Assembly: GCA_032164295.1 (NCBI GenBank)
Contig: JAJHTX010000002.1
Location: 2,542,001 to 2,606,000, forward strand
Direction: 5' to 3'
DNA length: 64,000 nucleotides
From: Inonotus obliquus
Taxonomy: Eukaryota; Basidiomycota; Agaricomycetes; Hymenochaetales; Hymenochaetaceae
Shown here: positions 10,889 through 23,319 of the stretch, piece by piece
Numbering within the stretch: the stretch's first letter is position 1
Layout: each line of letters opens with the position of its first letter
Translations under genes and position numbers: made by a program
The notes under the pieces: generated by a model
What the model was told of the DNA's origin: nothing
The model's database searches: none
The model's input: only the letters and a program-made list of their open reading frames with translations

Positions 10889-13133
10889 ATGGCGATTCGC
10901 GGACCTTACTTTCGTGATACTCTTCTTCTGGAGATAGCCTGTGCATTAGTGAGTGTTGTTGCACTGTTAGCCGGACTATGCTGACACGCTGCGAAACTGC
11001 TAGGTCGCCCACGCTATTTACAGACATTACGAGCCAGATACATATTATCTTTACATCCAGTTTCTTCTTCTCGTTGGTCTACCAAGTCTTCCTGTTTTCG
11101 CCTATCTGGGCTACCTCCAAGATTTGCACGGGACTGGAGTCCTCGCCGCTTTCACGGTATTCTATTCGTCTCTGGTCCTGAGCGTAATCTTGTATCGGCT
11201 CTCCCCATGGCATCCACTGGCAAAGTATCCTGGACCATTGTTTGCGAAGATATCAAAGTTTTGGGTCTCGTACCACGTTGTAAAGGGCAGGCTTCACATC
11301 GATTTCAAGAAGCTTCATGATAAGTATGGACCTTGCGTCCGCATTGGTGAGCTCAAGGCCTTGTAATCTGATAGATACATCCTACCTAATCATATTTCTC
11401 AAGGACCCAACGAAATCTCAGTCATTGACGCCTCTTTGGTACCGGCAATTATGACTGACGGAATGCCCAAAGGACCGAGTACGTCTACATGCCATAATAT
11501 CACAAGATACAGCATGAACATGAACACTTGAATAGTGTGGAAAACACGGGTGCCTCACGGGGCCACGCCTACCTTGATTGCCATTCGCTCAACCCGAGAG
11601 CACGCACGACGCCGCAAGCGTTGGAATCGTGCATTTAACACGGCTTCCGTAAAAGGTTATGAACCGATAATACAGAAACGTGCGCTGCAACTCGTGACTG
11701 AATTGGAGAGACGCTCTGTGAAGAACAGAGCTACTTCTTTGGACCTGGCGGAGTGGATAACTTATTTTGCGTGCGTTGAATGTTTGCCATATAACTGAAA
11801 TAGCACATTGATGGTTACTATCTATATACAGCACCGACTTCATGGGTGACATGGCGTAAGCCGGAAAGTGTACTTTTCTGTATTCGTTTTAGCTGACTAT
11901 TCTTAGGTTCGGTGGTGGCTTTGAGCTTATGCGAGACGGTGGAGACAAAGAGGGTATTTGGACACTTCTCGAGGACGGAATAAGGTAAAAGAGCTCGTTT
12001 CCACTATATTGTTATACAAATTGGAATTCATTTCCCTCGGAATGCAGGATTGCAGCGATACTTCAGCAGCTTCCTTGGATAGTGCCTCTTCTGCGCAAGC
12101 TGCCTGTTGTAGGCAAGAATCTCGTTAAGGTTCGAGAGTTCGGTATCGAACGAGCCAAAGCCCGCAAGATCAATGGGTCTCTTACAAAGGATCTCTTTTA
12201 TCACCTTGTACGCATATACTTTACCCTTTGTGACGGATTTTACGCTTACAAGGTCACCCAATACAGATTGATGAAGATAAGGTCGAGAAAGACTCGCCAA
12301 CAGAAGAAGAAATCGCCTCCGATGGCACGCTTGCTATTATCGCAGGATCGGATACGACGTCAACGACGCTCAGCGGATTGTTCTATTACCTCATGAGCAA
12401 CCCATTTGATTACCGACGGCTTCAGAAAGAGATTGACGCGGCATTTCCTCCTGGTGAAGGTGACCCGTTTGATTCGCTGAAATTATCAGAGATGCCGTTC
12501 CTGAACGCAGTAATGTGTGTCTCGTTTCTTTGCTCCGATTTTCGAGCTCATTGGCTTTCTTTGCATCAGAAATGAAACACTGCGTCTCCAGCCTCCTGTT
12601 CCTACCTACCTGCAGCGTCAACCTGAGGCGGGAACCGGAGGAAAATGGATCGGGGATAGGTACGTTCAGATTGCGGTACTAGCCACATGCTGTCTCGCTA
12701 AACTGAAGAACGTTTGGACAGCTTCATCGGAGAAGGAACGTCAGTGGTTGTGCCACCTTACGTTCTCTTCCGTAACCCGGACTACTTTTCGCCCGCTCCA
12801 GACGCTTTTTGGCCAGACCGCTGGCTAGATCGCAGCTCTATCAAGCGACCACCTTATTCATCAGATTCAAAGACCGACATGGTAGAATTCAAGTACGAAG
12901 GCGAGGTTAAGACGAATAATACGGCATTCATCCCGTTCTCTTATGGACCCGCGAATTGTGCTGGTCGTGCGTTAGCATTAACAGAAATGCGCTTGGTAGT
13001 CGCACTCTTGATGCAGAGATTTGAATTTCAGTTCGCTTCGGGATTCGATCCCAAGGAATGGGAGGAACGTTTGAAAGATTACTTTGTGGTGTCCGCAGGT
13101 TCTCTACCGGTCAAGCTGACACCTAGGATGTAG
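10889..13133 (+). CDS. Cytochrome P450 monooxygenase (tandem copy B)
   Basis: Ten exons: 10889-10948, 11004-11346, 11404-11478, 11536-11770, 11832-11855, 11907-11984, 12048-12207, 12267-12514, 12570-12659 and 12722-13133, giving about 574 aa. Exon number, intron positions and phases equal those of the upstream gene, so the two arose by tandem duplication. It shows the N-terminal membrane anchor and SPWHPLAKYPGP hinge, AGSDTTSTT in the I helix, ETLR for ExxR, WPDRW, and the haem loop FSYGPANCAG with Pro where most P450s have Arg. The N-terminal 60 residues differ clearly from copy A, while the core is closely alike. Catalysis needs an NADPH-P450 reductase encoded elsewhere. The substrate is unknown. 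Confidence 0.93.
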
Positions 13134-14920
13134 CTTTGCTATATGAACTTGCTATCTATTGTTTGATTCCGTTTGACTCTAAAACGGTTGGTAATTGGTG
13201 GTGCGCCGATTTGGCAATTTGGAGAAGCCCAACTCATAAAATATTTCTTCTCGCGAGAGGATGATCAGCTATTTATCATGCCTCTCATTTAGAGCACATC
13301 CTGCGTCGAGCCCGTTCATTCTAGACCTAGGGCTGGTTTACCTCTCAGCGTGCAGATGGCTGTGCGCACGGCAATGACGCGGACGAGATGGAGAGACGCC
13401 GGTGTGCAGTGTCTATCAAACTTTTCGAGGTACTTCCCATCACTCTCTCAGTACGACTTCTACTCAGTCAAGGGTGCTGATTCGCCATTGGCCGTTTCGA
13501 ACCTTCAACAATCGTAACCCTGCTGGAATAAGGCATATCACTGATGGTCAAGTATCAATCTCCGGATTTCGATGAACTTAAGATCGTCGATCATCCTCCT
13601 GCTTGTCTGCAATGGACCGGTGGCAGACTTTGTGCTGCTCTCGCCTTTGCCTTGCAAGCTGCCTCGCGAATCATCCCAAAGTCTACTACTTTCCCTCTCG
13701 CATGGTGCATTGAATTGACAGCACATGATACCAAGAAATAATCTACTTTCGTTTCCGCAGTGAATGGGGTCAACGAGCTACTCACGGCACGTAATCTGCT
13801 GATGCCACCATATTGACATCGTCTTCAACATGTATGCTTGCTCGCCATAAAAGTCCCGTTATCTGGGACTCTTCCTGATAATTCTTCTAATGCATTAACG
13901 CAAGGAAATCTATAATCTTTCTCTTGCTTTACGGCGAACCGTTGTAATGTTTTTGTCCGGAACGCCGGCTATTTACCGAGGAGGGGACCGAAACCACTTT
14001 GCTTTGATACACGGGACGAGCCTTGACATAGAGACACAAATTGACAACCCACTAGACTCACGCTTCATGTTCAATACGTTTGCTGTACGTTGAGACTCTC
14101 GCACACACTCGATCAACGAAACAATATTCTAGACTGGTGCTGTCGCAATGCTTTCATAACACATGGAGAGATACTTCTACTACTGTGATTGTAACGACGT
14201 ACGGTGTGCAACTCGTATGATGAATTCCCATATCATCGTAAAAGCCCGGTGAAACGATTCAATCAAAATTACGTGAGGGGGGGAGACAACCAGTGATAGA
14301 TATCGAGAGGATACACGGAAAATGAGAAGAAGACAGGAACCCTTCGGCAGTAGGCAGGACGATCGGCCCCTGGTTTTTCTTCAGGCTATTTTCGGACCAC
14401 CTTGTGTAGTGAGATCACGTGCGAGTATTTTAGCCACTTTTTTATCACTGTGTTTTCTGTGTTTTATCCACCCCCCCTCCGATGACAGGCTTTGAACGGG
14501 GCCCTCTCGGGTGTTTATTATCATCTGTCGGAAGGAGATGTTTCTGCACCGCAAGGCTAGGTGGGAAAACTATATGTCGTCAGGACAAGCTATAGTTCTG
14601 GCGACCGCATCTCCTGGTTCTCGTTTGAGTCGGAATTATTCGTGGCAACCGCACCGTGCTCGCCAGAAATCAAGCTCTTTTCCGAGATTACTGTGTTTGC
14701 AAGAATACCGTGCCTATTAAAAGCTTCCTGGCTTGGCAACTCTCCCTCTTCCCTCTTCCTATCCCTTTGACCACCTGGCCTTGACGGTCTCCTTCTTTCT
14801 CCTCCCTTCTTTTTCTTTGCTTGCCCGGTGCAGCTGTTTCGCCTCTATTGATTGCCTGTGCCTAACTGCGATATTGTCTTTCATCGATCTATTCTTTAAG
14901 ACTGCCCTGTTTCTGTCAAG
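13134..14920. other. Intergenic region without recognisable gene
   Basis: About 1.8 kb. Short open frames exist (13544-13741, 14511-14720) but none has a family match, splice support or a convincing start. Pyrimidine-rich sequence around 14740-14910 probably belongs to the promoter and leader of the secreted-protein gene that follows. Confidence 0.5.
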
Positions 14921-16337
14921 ATGACGCGTTTTGCATTGCTTTCTGTAACGATCATCTCCGCTTTCGCTGCTCTGAAGAACGTTGGGTGTGCACCCATCCG
15001 CGAGAGGCGTGCCGTCACTCAAACAGCCGACAACTTCAAGGAACTTGAGTGCGTCGAAATTATCTCATTCTAGATTTATCGGAAAACTCAAGTAGATCAA
15101 AGTTACGCACAGTTCCAGATTTCGGATGGTGTAGCAGGCAACGCGGAGGCAGAGGCTAATGCAGTCTTTGTTGATCCATTCGCCAACACCGACTTGTCGA
15201 CTGTATCCTCGGATGTTCTTGACTCTATCGAGGCGATGCGCAAAGCTGCTGAGAATGCTGAGACGGAGCAATTCAACCCAGCAATCGATGCCGCTTCGGG
15301 GGCAGAGGCAGACGCATTGCAAGTCGGGAAGATTAAGAATAAAGTCCTAAAGCTAACCGGCGAAGTACAGGTGCTTAATATCAAGGTATTTTTATGTTTA
15401 TCGATTCTGTCTATCTGTCCTTTTGAACAAATCCCGTACAAGATCGCCCAGGCAAAAGCTTCAGGCGACGATACGTCTGATCTTGAGGATAAACTTTCTG
15501 AGGAGCAGACGAAGCTGAACAAGAATATCGCCACGGATGAGGCTAGCGATGGTTCGCCCTCTCAGGGAGTTGTTGACTCATCGAGTTCTTCGGCATCAGC
15601 GACAGTATCGGATGCGTCCGCCAGTGATTCCGCTTCTGGGACAGCAAGTGCTGCCGCTGCGGCTACAACAGACGCCGCACAAGATGATGCTGCCACATCT
15701 GGAAACACCACGGTGACTCAATCAGCGGACAATTTCCAGGAGTTAGAGTTCGTGCCTTACTCCTGCAGTCTTTCTTGAAACAGCAACATTGACATGTATC
15801 ATAGCTATTCGCAGTTCCAGATCAGCGATGGTGTTGCTGGAAATGCCGAGGCAGAGGCGAACGCCGTTTTCGTCGGTGCGTGATCTTTACATTTGTCCCT
15901 TAATTCAGTCGCTAATCTTGGTTCAGACCCATTCGCCAACGTTGACTTAAGTACCGTCTCCGACGAGACTCGTGATGCAATTGAGTCGATGCGTCAAGCT
16001 GCTGAGAGCGCAGAGACGGATCTATTCAACCCTGCCATCGATGCTGCTAGTGGTGCTGATGCCGATGCACTTCAGGCGGGTAAGATCAAGAACAAGGTCC
16101 TCAAGCTCACAGGCGAGGTGCAAGTGCTGAACATCAAGGTACGAAACTCTCGAGTAGACATGACTGGGCGAAACGAAAATGTTGACATGAACTTCCGCAT
16201 AGATCGCGCAAGCCCAAGCAGCAGGTGACGATACTTCCGATCTTGAGAGCAAGCTTCAGGAGGAACAAACGAAGCTTGACAAGAATATCGCGACGGATAA
16301 AGTAAGCGCAGGTCAGCCTTCTAAGGGAGTTGCTTAA
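14921..16337 (+). CDS. Secreted protein made of two tandem copies of one domain
   Basis: Six exons: 14921-15048, 15103-15385, 15443-15747, 15805-15875, 15927-16138 and 16203-16337, giving about 377 aa. Residues 1-25 form a signal peptide (MTRFALLSVTIISAFAAL) and a RERR site follows, so processing by a Kex2-like protease is possible. The mature protein has two near-identical modules of about 150 aa, each starting DNFxELE and containing YxQFQISDGVAGNAEAEANA, FNPAIDAASGA and KNKVLKLTGEVQVLNIK, then IAQA and DDTSDLE. A Ser/Ala/Thr-rich linker of about 60 residues joins them. There are hardly any cysteines. Intron positions match between modules except that module 2 has an extra intron (15876-15926) where module 1 reads straight through. 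I do not recognise the family. It is probably extracellular or in the cell wall. Confidence 0.87.
15020..15575 (+). repeat. Repeat unit 1 of the duplicated secreted protein
   Basis: This encodes the first module, from ADNFKELE to the QGVV end. It aligns with unit 2 over its whole length, including the position of the intron inside NIK/IAQA, which shows the duplication took place in genomic DNA. It lacks the intron found between NAVFV and DPFAN in unit 2. Confidence 0.8.
15713..16337 (+). repeat. Repeat unit 2 of the duplicated secreted protein
   Basis: Second module, from QSADNFQELE to the stop. It has the same motifs as unit 1 with scattered substitutions and a 51-nt intron at 15876-15926 that unit 1 lacks. 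It ends shortly after KGVA, where unit 1 runs on into the Ser/Ala linker. Confidence 0.8.
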
Positions 16338-16879
16338 TCTCGTCCAATTTGCTATCTCCTACCTGAAGAGCTTGTCATGCATTGAGGCAGCTTCGGACGT
16401 TTCTGTTTCTCGCCACTATCCTTTTTCATCACAGTTGGCTTCTGTGTTCGTTAGGGTCTTGGTCTTGGGCCTTCAATAAAGTATTGAAACCGCTTCATGA
16501 AATTCGGTGTGCAGATTAACTCGCCGGAAAGAGCCATCTCGATACAAACGCAGGCCATCGGATTTAGGTCACAATGTTATCGCATATCGCTGATTCTATC
16601 CAACTGTCTGCGCAATCACCTCATGTCCGCGACGAGCTTAGCGGAAGTAAATAGATGGGAACATGTGTCGACAGCCCCCTTTCGTCGCCTTGCTTGGGTA
16701 AAGCGCAGGACTCTCGCATCTGTTTGTCCTCCTTGAGCGTTCTCTCTTTATATATATAGACAGACTATGTATTGAATGGTCAGCGAGGGATTAGTAGAAG
16801 GCGAAGGGACAACACGAGTAACCTGGGGTAAGTCTGCTCAAAGAAATGTTCCATTGCCATATAATATCCGTGGAAGCAT

Positions 16880-18357
16880 CTAAGCTGCTCTTCCTATCTC
16901 GCCATCACCTCCGACCGTAGTGCTTCCTAGACCCTCGCCAGCGAACGTACTCGCAATCCGAAAAGTAGACATTTCAATGCCTTCAGCACAATTCGTTATC
17001 TGACTGTTGTGGGTACGAATTATCGTTCGCATATACGACTCCCGCAAGCGAATTGCTATGCGGCTCCCAAGGATACAATAGCATGCCTTGAATATGGGAG
17101 GAACCATGGCAAAAAGAAGTTCCCTTCGGATATCCAGCGCGACTGAGAAGGTGAGAGCAAGAATACTGATGACTGTCCGAGTGTTAATTGACCGTCAATG
17201 TTACTAGAACTCGACATACCTAACATAACGCAATAGTAGGCGAATCCGTCCAGGATCAGGACTCTTAAGAGAGGAGACCTAGTATGATTGGCTATCTCGG
17301 GACTTAGAGCGGGCTTTCGATGTGAAATAATGCACCATACCGACGGTAAGAGACCGGATAAACGTCAGGGCGAAAATCAGGAAGTCAAATACCATTGTAG
17401 CACTCCATCCTGCTGTAGAAATCCTCGGGTCGAAAGTTGTAACGTCAGCATAGCAGCCGAAGGTAGACTGTAACTGTGGGTCGGGTGAAACTTGCGAGAG
17501 CTTTATAAGCACACGACAGCTCTGCAACCAATAAATTACTTACAATGAAGTTCGTTCTTGGAAACATTGGCTAACAGGCCTGCGAGTGTCACATCTGTAG
17601 CCTGCGAGCACGTTAGATTAGAGATAGAAAAAAATCAACAATCGGCTCTTACAATTGCACAAGAAGTTAGCAAGTATAAGACGAAACGTGACTCATGCCA
17701 TAGAGCGATTGTTCGAAGAACTATGACAACTGGGGAAAGCACATATCAAGGTAAATTAGAGTGTCCGGTACATTTGCTTACTTACTTTGAAGTGGAATCA
17801 AGAAAATCAAAACGCTCCTAAATATTTCATCATGAGAAAACTTCAACATGACCGTAGTCGACAATTCCTTACCAAGAGATGAGATTGGTCTCCATGTCAC
17901 AACTGATGTTAGGTATCATATATAATCGTCCACCACTTTACTAAACGTCCAGAACTTACAACTAAATGGAAGATGAGGTTCGAACACCATAGAGACTGTA
18001 TGACTCACCCATAGAGGAAGGGAATTTCTGAATGAATCTAATGTCATGTCAGTACATGCGCCGCAGTGCATTTGGATAAGTCGCATACAGACGAGATATA
18101 GCAAAGACTCGAAGACAACAGGCCATCGTGTAATCAGAAACAAGATTTTCCCCGTTGTCCATTTAGAGCCCCAGATAACCGATGCCTGATGAACAAGTTC
18201 GGATTTAGCGACACATTGAGAAGATACGAGACTCGCCTCTCTACGTAAAGCTTTCGTTAGGTGATGGAGCATTAGAAGGGGGAAACGAGACGTACTGGGG
18301 AAGAGTTAGTATATTATCATAAATCATGATCGTTAAAGCCGCAGCTATGGAGTCCAT
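16880..18357 (-). CDS. DUF6533-type multi-helix membrane protein (exon model incomplete)
   Basis: Several short minus-strand exons carry the successive signatures of the basidiomycete DUF6533 family. MDSIAAALTIMIYDNILTLP lies near 18357-18295, IWGSKWTTGKILFLITRWP near 18185-18085, and IVLRTIALWHESRFVLYLL at 17729-17653. A linking exon is at 17601-17544, GWSATMVFDFLIFALTFIRS near 17440-17320, LLRVLILDGFAYYCVM near 17270-17215, and the last exon, ILGSRIAIRLRES, ends at 16880. The order and spacing fit the family's seven predicted helices. Canonical donors and acceptors flank several of them, but one junction (between about 17320 and 17270) does not join cleanly, so the gene may be slightly decayed or my splice choice wrong. 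The family's function is unknown. Confidence 0.62.
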
Positions 18358-19336
18358 TGAGTTTTGAATGGCAACTGAGGGGGAACATGTGCTTACTTTG
18401 AACTAGCTAAATCATTGAAGTCAGTTATGCTTTAATGTACAGCGCTGCGCTTTGCATACCTTTGACGTCTGTCGATCGGCCATAACCTGTCTCAAGAGCG
18501 TAATAGCATCAGGCAGAGATATTCCTGGTGGTACCAAGTTCGACATTATTGATGGAAGAGTCTACTGGGCTGTAGAACGCAAGGGGCGCTTTGAGCACTA
18601 GAGAATCCCAAGCACGCGATAAGTTCTGGAGCCCGGTGAATAGGCCTTCGAATTGAGCTCTTAAGTGCTATAGTCGAGAACCCAGGAAGAGAATATCCCG
18701 GGTTCATCACGGGAGAGATCATCCATCCGCTTTTGTCGATGGACTCAAAAGACGAGTAAAGACGAAAGTGCCACAGAAAAGTATGTTTATAGACACGCTA
18801 CACGCAGCTGGAGGCAACGAGAGGCAGCAGCGCTGCTACGAAGCTGGATGGGTATTAATTGAGGTACAGAAGAAGTGCAGACGTGTTAGAGAAGACGAGT
18901 TACTTATAGCACCATTGAATTGTCGACCAGCAGTATTGGTTGGTGGGATAGACCAGGTTCCGATATGCAAGGCCTCCATGAAACGGGTACTGATTGATAA
19001 ATGAGCCCGACGGTTTTTGGCGCAAAACACTTCCAAAGTGAGGCGAGGACGTGATTGTACAGAGCGAGTATTGTTTTACAGATGGATGGCAGGAAGAACA
19101 ACGGGAGTTAGAGTAATAGAAGGTGCACCGCACCACGAACAAAATGCAGTCACGGTCACATGACAACGAACAGATGCAAGCAATTGACAGACAGTGTCGC
19201 ATAGCTTCGAATCCAGAAAAAAATCTGAGATTGAATGAAAAGAAAGTATCGATATGCTACAGGGGCTACATACTATTCAAAAAGTAATCGTCAAACAAAG
19301 GCTGGCCAATATACCAGACATCAGAAAAATGTTTCA
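18358..19336. other. Intergenic region without recognisable gene
   Basis: About 980 nt between the DUF6533-type gene start and the 3' end of the Zn2Cys6 gene. No frame here has family resemblance or splice-supported continuation. It should contain the promoter of the minus-strand membrane-protein gene. Confidence 0.5.
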
Positions 19337-22300
19337 CTAAGAGAGGAAAGGTGATTGCATCCGATGCTGCCAGAGAAATCCTAGCGTTCCGTCGTCCAAG
19401 TCCCCAGTATCAGAAAGGAGGATGTTGTTGTTCCCGAGTCCATCAGAGAACTTTTCTGGGCCTTGGAGGTTTCCTTCGGCCTTTTGTGATGGCAAGGTAT
19501 CAACGGGGCTCAGCATAGCATCGTTGCGTAGTACACTGTCGTAGTTCCGGGATAAACCTACGAAATCCTCGCCATGCATAGCCCATGAGCCGTCCATGTT
19601 GATTTCAGGTGTCAGACCACTCGGTCCAGCAGTAGCGAAGTCGTAATCGGAACAGAATTCGAACAACGAGAAGTTCGATTGAGAGCTTTCGGGGGATTGC
19701 GTCGGCATAGGTGGACTGACCAGATCCAGTTGCATTGGTGACCCACCCAGGATCTCGGGATGCGCACTCGGTGCAAACATCAATGCATCAGCAAACGCAT
19801 TCCAATCCAAGTCGGACGGAAGGCCTGCATCCATCTCTGGTTCTTCCGTAATTGCCATGTCTTCCGGCTTCGATTCTTCTGGAAGAGGGATGAAGCCCCA
19901 AATAAGGCGAGCAGCGGTCGCACGACATGGATCCACAGCGGCGTCCCTCAATACTTCTGGGACTCTCCTGACGAGATCTGTTATCTCCTTGTGTACATGC
20001 TGCCACATCTCGTAACTCGGCTCATCATCTACCTTCCTTCCACTGCAAGGGGGTCGGGGGGATTTGTTGCATGCGGTTCCTTGCTTGCCCACGGGAGAGT
20101 TGGTGCACCTCTTCAGACTTAGCAGCCCGCTCGTAGCAGCTTCTTCAGCCGAAGGCGGTACCGAAACGCATTGAAGTCGCTCGATTACGACATCAATTCG
20201 CGTTTGGCACAAGATAACCTCGCCATTCGGTCCAAATACACCAATGTCACCTTCCGACTCCTCTTTCCAACGGTTATAAACATCACTCGCCTTGGAGTGG
20301 AACTCGCGCAGGAGCGGCTTTCGAGAGGGTAGAGTCAGTTTGACGTTTGTTGCTTGAACGAATTATACCTACATAGGATCGCGCAGCCATATGGCAATTA
20401 GTGGATGCATCCAGGAAAAGATTCCGTGCCCTTTCGATCTCCTGCAGAGCAATTATTGCAACGGGACAGAACGGCTTATACACAACGAGTAGGAATAGAT
20501 TTATCTTGCGAGGAAGCCTTTAAGTTTAACTAGTGGTATCGCCGCATGGTAACACATTACTCACCACTGCGAGGAAAGCATTATACCACAACATGCTCAC
20601 TCTTGCGGACAGCTCTGGCTCGGCCAAGTAGATCTCCTTCGCTGATTGGATTAGCTCGCAAGCTACACTAAAGACTGCAAGTGCACTCGGTAAGAATAAA
20701 CGCTGCGCGAGTGGACGATGGTCCCGTATATGGGCATAGAAAAACGTTCGATGCAGGTATAACAACGCTATGAGCTTCTCTTGCCGCGCCTTCACACGAA
20801 TCATTCTCAAGACATTCCGGGGAGTCTTGCCATCACTGTAACTCAAGTTGAATGAAGATGTGCTCGTCGTTGGATTTAGAATGAAATTGAGGTTAGAATG
20901 TGAACTAAGGGGTAAAAATTCGAATGAGTCAAGGGGTGGAGGAGCGGCGATGGGCTCTGCGAGAACCGATGGGAAATTGAAATCACGTATACGCCCGTCC
21001 AGAGCAAGCACGTCATAGTAATCGTTGTCTTTCAGCCTGAGCTTCGGCGCCTTCTCCACCATTGTCAGCGTAGGAACGATGCAGTTTTCCAGGAAGTCCA
21101 GTTTAAAGTCATGATCTAAAGACAAGCTAGTTTTAGCACATGGCACGCTTCTGAAGTGTGACAGAACGGTTACATATCGCTTCGGTCTGGGAAGGGAATG
21201 ATCTGATGGCTCCAGGGATAGCGGCGAATGGGCGATCCACCGTGATATTAGCGGTCCCCAAAGCTCCAGGACTACTGGAATCAAGATGCTGGAAAGAGAA
21301 GGTCAGGCCAATTCAGCAACTGAGATCCGACGCATGATGGTACCCACCAATTTCGACTCCAGATGGAGCAAAGCCCAAAATAATATACGCCTTTCTTGCT
21401 GTGCCTCTGCGGATAAGTTTGCGTACGTTTCCTCAAGGTGCATACCGATCTTATCCCAGGTTAGCAGGTCGGATTTGCGTAGAAAGTCGGCATACCTTGA
21501 ACGCTATCTTAACTGCAAGATCCACAACGACCATTGCCTCGCGACCAGCATCCTTGTTGTCTGCAAGAGCCGCAAGGTACCAGCCCATAAGGTACTATAT
21601 GTTCAGTCGGTTAATGCGCAAATCATTGGCAGCAAGAGATTCAGCGAAGGGGGAATCATGGGTGTTGGGAGACATACCAAACAGTGGACGACCGTCTGAT
21701 CAGGTTCGCCTTGGAGAGAAACCTCGTTGAGAGCCACCTTAGCGAGGCAATAGCTCTCCTGCGCCGATCGCCTGGTACTCTTTCCCGCTCCCGCCACATT
21801 CCTGTGCGTCTCCTCCTCAGCGCCATTTCCATCATTTCTCGATGCTGCAAGTGTATCGGACTGCCTATCATTTCCAGAGGGCCGATGAATGTCGCAAGGA
21901 GAAAAGCCGGAACTCGAAGGGACCATACTTTCTGGATAAGTAGGGCCGACATCGACTCTTTCGCCGAGGGCGAGGGCGGTAAGAACAAGGGCAACATCCT
22001 GCGGGCGCACCTCCTCCACTGGACCATGATACAAATCGTGCAATAACTTTGCCCTATTGGCAGGCCTTGAGGAAATGTTAAGTCTGGTCAAACCCAAACA
22101 AAACAGGCTGACGTTAGCACGTAGATTCGACAAGTCGCAGCCGAAACACAAGCACTGCGAACTTACATCCATGCGGCGTGCCTAAAGCATGCGGGAAATC
22201 AAAATCAAAATTTGAAGAACATAAAGAATAAGCCCACATACCAGGTCGCCTCTCGTGCAAGGCACTCCGCTTCGTCTCTTGGGGGAAGCATTTCACGCAA

Positions 22301-23319
22301 TCTCTTGCCTCGTTCCGTTGACGACTCTTTTGTCTGGGATCGACGAGTTTCTTTATATGTCCTGAGAGCAGGTCTTTCATTCCCTTCCCGGTCCTCAGTA
22401 ACAGAAATCATTCCCTTCCCGTCCTCAGTAACAGAAAAAATCCGCTTCGTTCCCGGAATTTCTTCGGGCTCTTTATCTCGATCGACCCTAAAACCACCCA
22501 CTTCACTCGTTGAGCTATTTCTCGTCGCATTATGCGCATCCTGCAGAAGTAGAGATTCCGCTTGTGAAGAATGTTCCCGAGGCGACGTACATTGCTCCTT
22601 CGACGGATTGAGACCATACAGTTCGAGCTGACCTTTAATCAAGAGCAGGTCGGCATGTAACAATGGATGAGGTTCTCCTGGTTGATCCCTTTTTTGATTA
22701 TTCTGGCAAGTACATGGGCGGCAATTGGAATGTTCTTGATGGAGAGCTTCCAGAGCCTCCTCCAACGATTTGATCCTGTCGGACATTCTTAGTATTTTCT
22801 CATGCAACTCCTGTGTGCTGGCAAGGACATAACGCGTCCCACGGCCAGTAACCAGTGAACCTGTACGTAAAACACTGAGTATGTCTCCCGTATTATGAAC
22901 AGGTTGATTTATGCACCGTCAGGGCAGATTCCTTCAAGGCCGCGCCGGACACAAGTCTTGCAAGGAAAGATACGATCGCACTTTAGTTTCATGCGCCGGC
23001 ATTCTGCACACGACCGACTAGCGACGGGAACCGTTGCGTCTTTGTTTTTCCCTGCATCTTTCTCTGCCTGACTGGATCCTGCCGACGAGTCGGGAGTGGA
23101 TGAAGGTGGGCTCGGACCGGACTCGGGTTCCTTAGCATTTCTTCGTCTCTTAGCTGGTCTGTCCTGGTTTATGCTGAACTTTGAAAATTGACCAGGAGCA
23201 CTTGAGGGAGCATTCTCAGGACTTTCCGTGGTATTTTTGCTCAAGGTCATGGAAGAAGTAGTCGTAGGGAACAGAGAGACACTGTGGAGAGGGGACAAGC
23301 TAGCTAGTAGCAATTCCAT
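19337..23319 (-). CDS. Zn2Cys6 (Gal4-type) transcription factor with fungal_trans domain
   Basis: Ten exons in descending order: 23319-22917, 22860-22242, 22181-22167, 22107-21678, 21594-21496, 21449-21348, 21288-21174, 21115-20565, 20474-20373 and 20317-19337, all in phase, about 1138 aa. The zinc cluster at residues about 103-133 has the C-x2-C-x6-C-x5-C-x2-C-x8-C spacing (CAECRRMKLKCDRIFPC and on). A linker and a short coiled coil, DRIKSLEEALEALHQEH, follow. The middle homology region contains YLMGWYLAALADN and VVVDLAVKI, typical of the fungal_trans fold. The acidic, Ser/Pro-rich C-terminus could activate transcription. Exon 3 is only 15 nt (HAAW). The gene acts in the nucleus as a DNA-binding regulator; its targets are unknown, but it lies between P450 and prenyltransferase genes. 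Confidence 0.9.

Noticed and set aside
16741..16765. TATATATATA run as a promoter
   Set aside because: It lies beyond the 3' end of the minus-strand DUF6533 gene and after the secreted-protein stop, with no gene starting downstream on either strand nearby.
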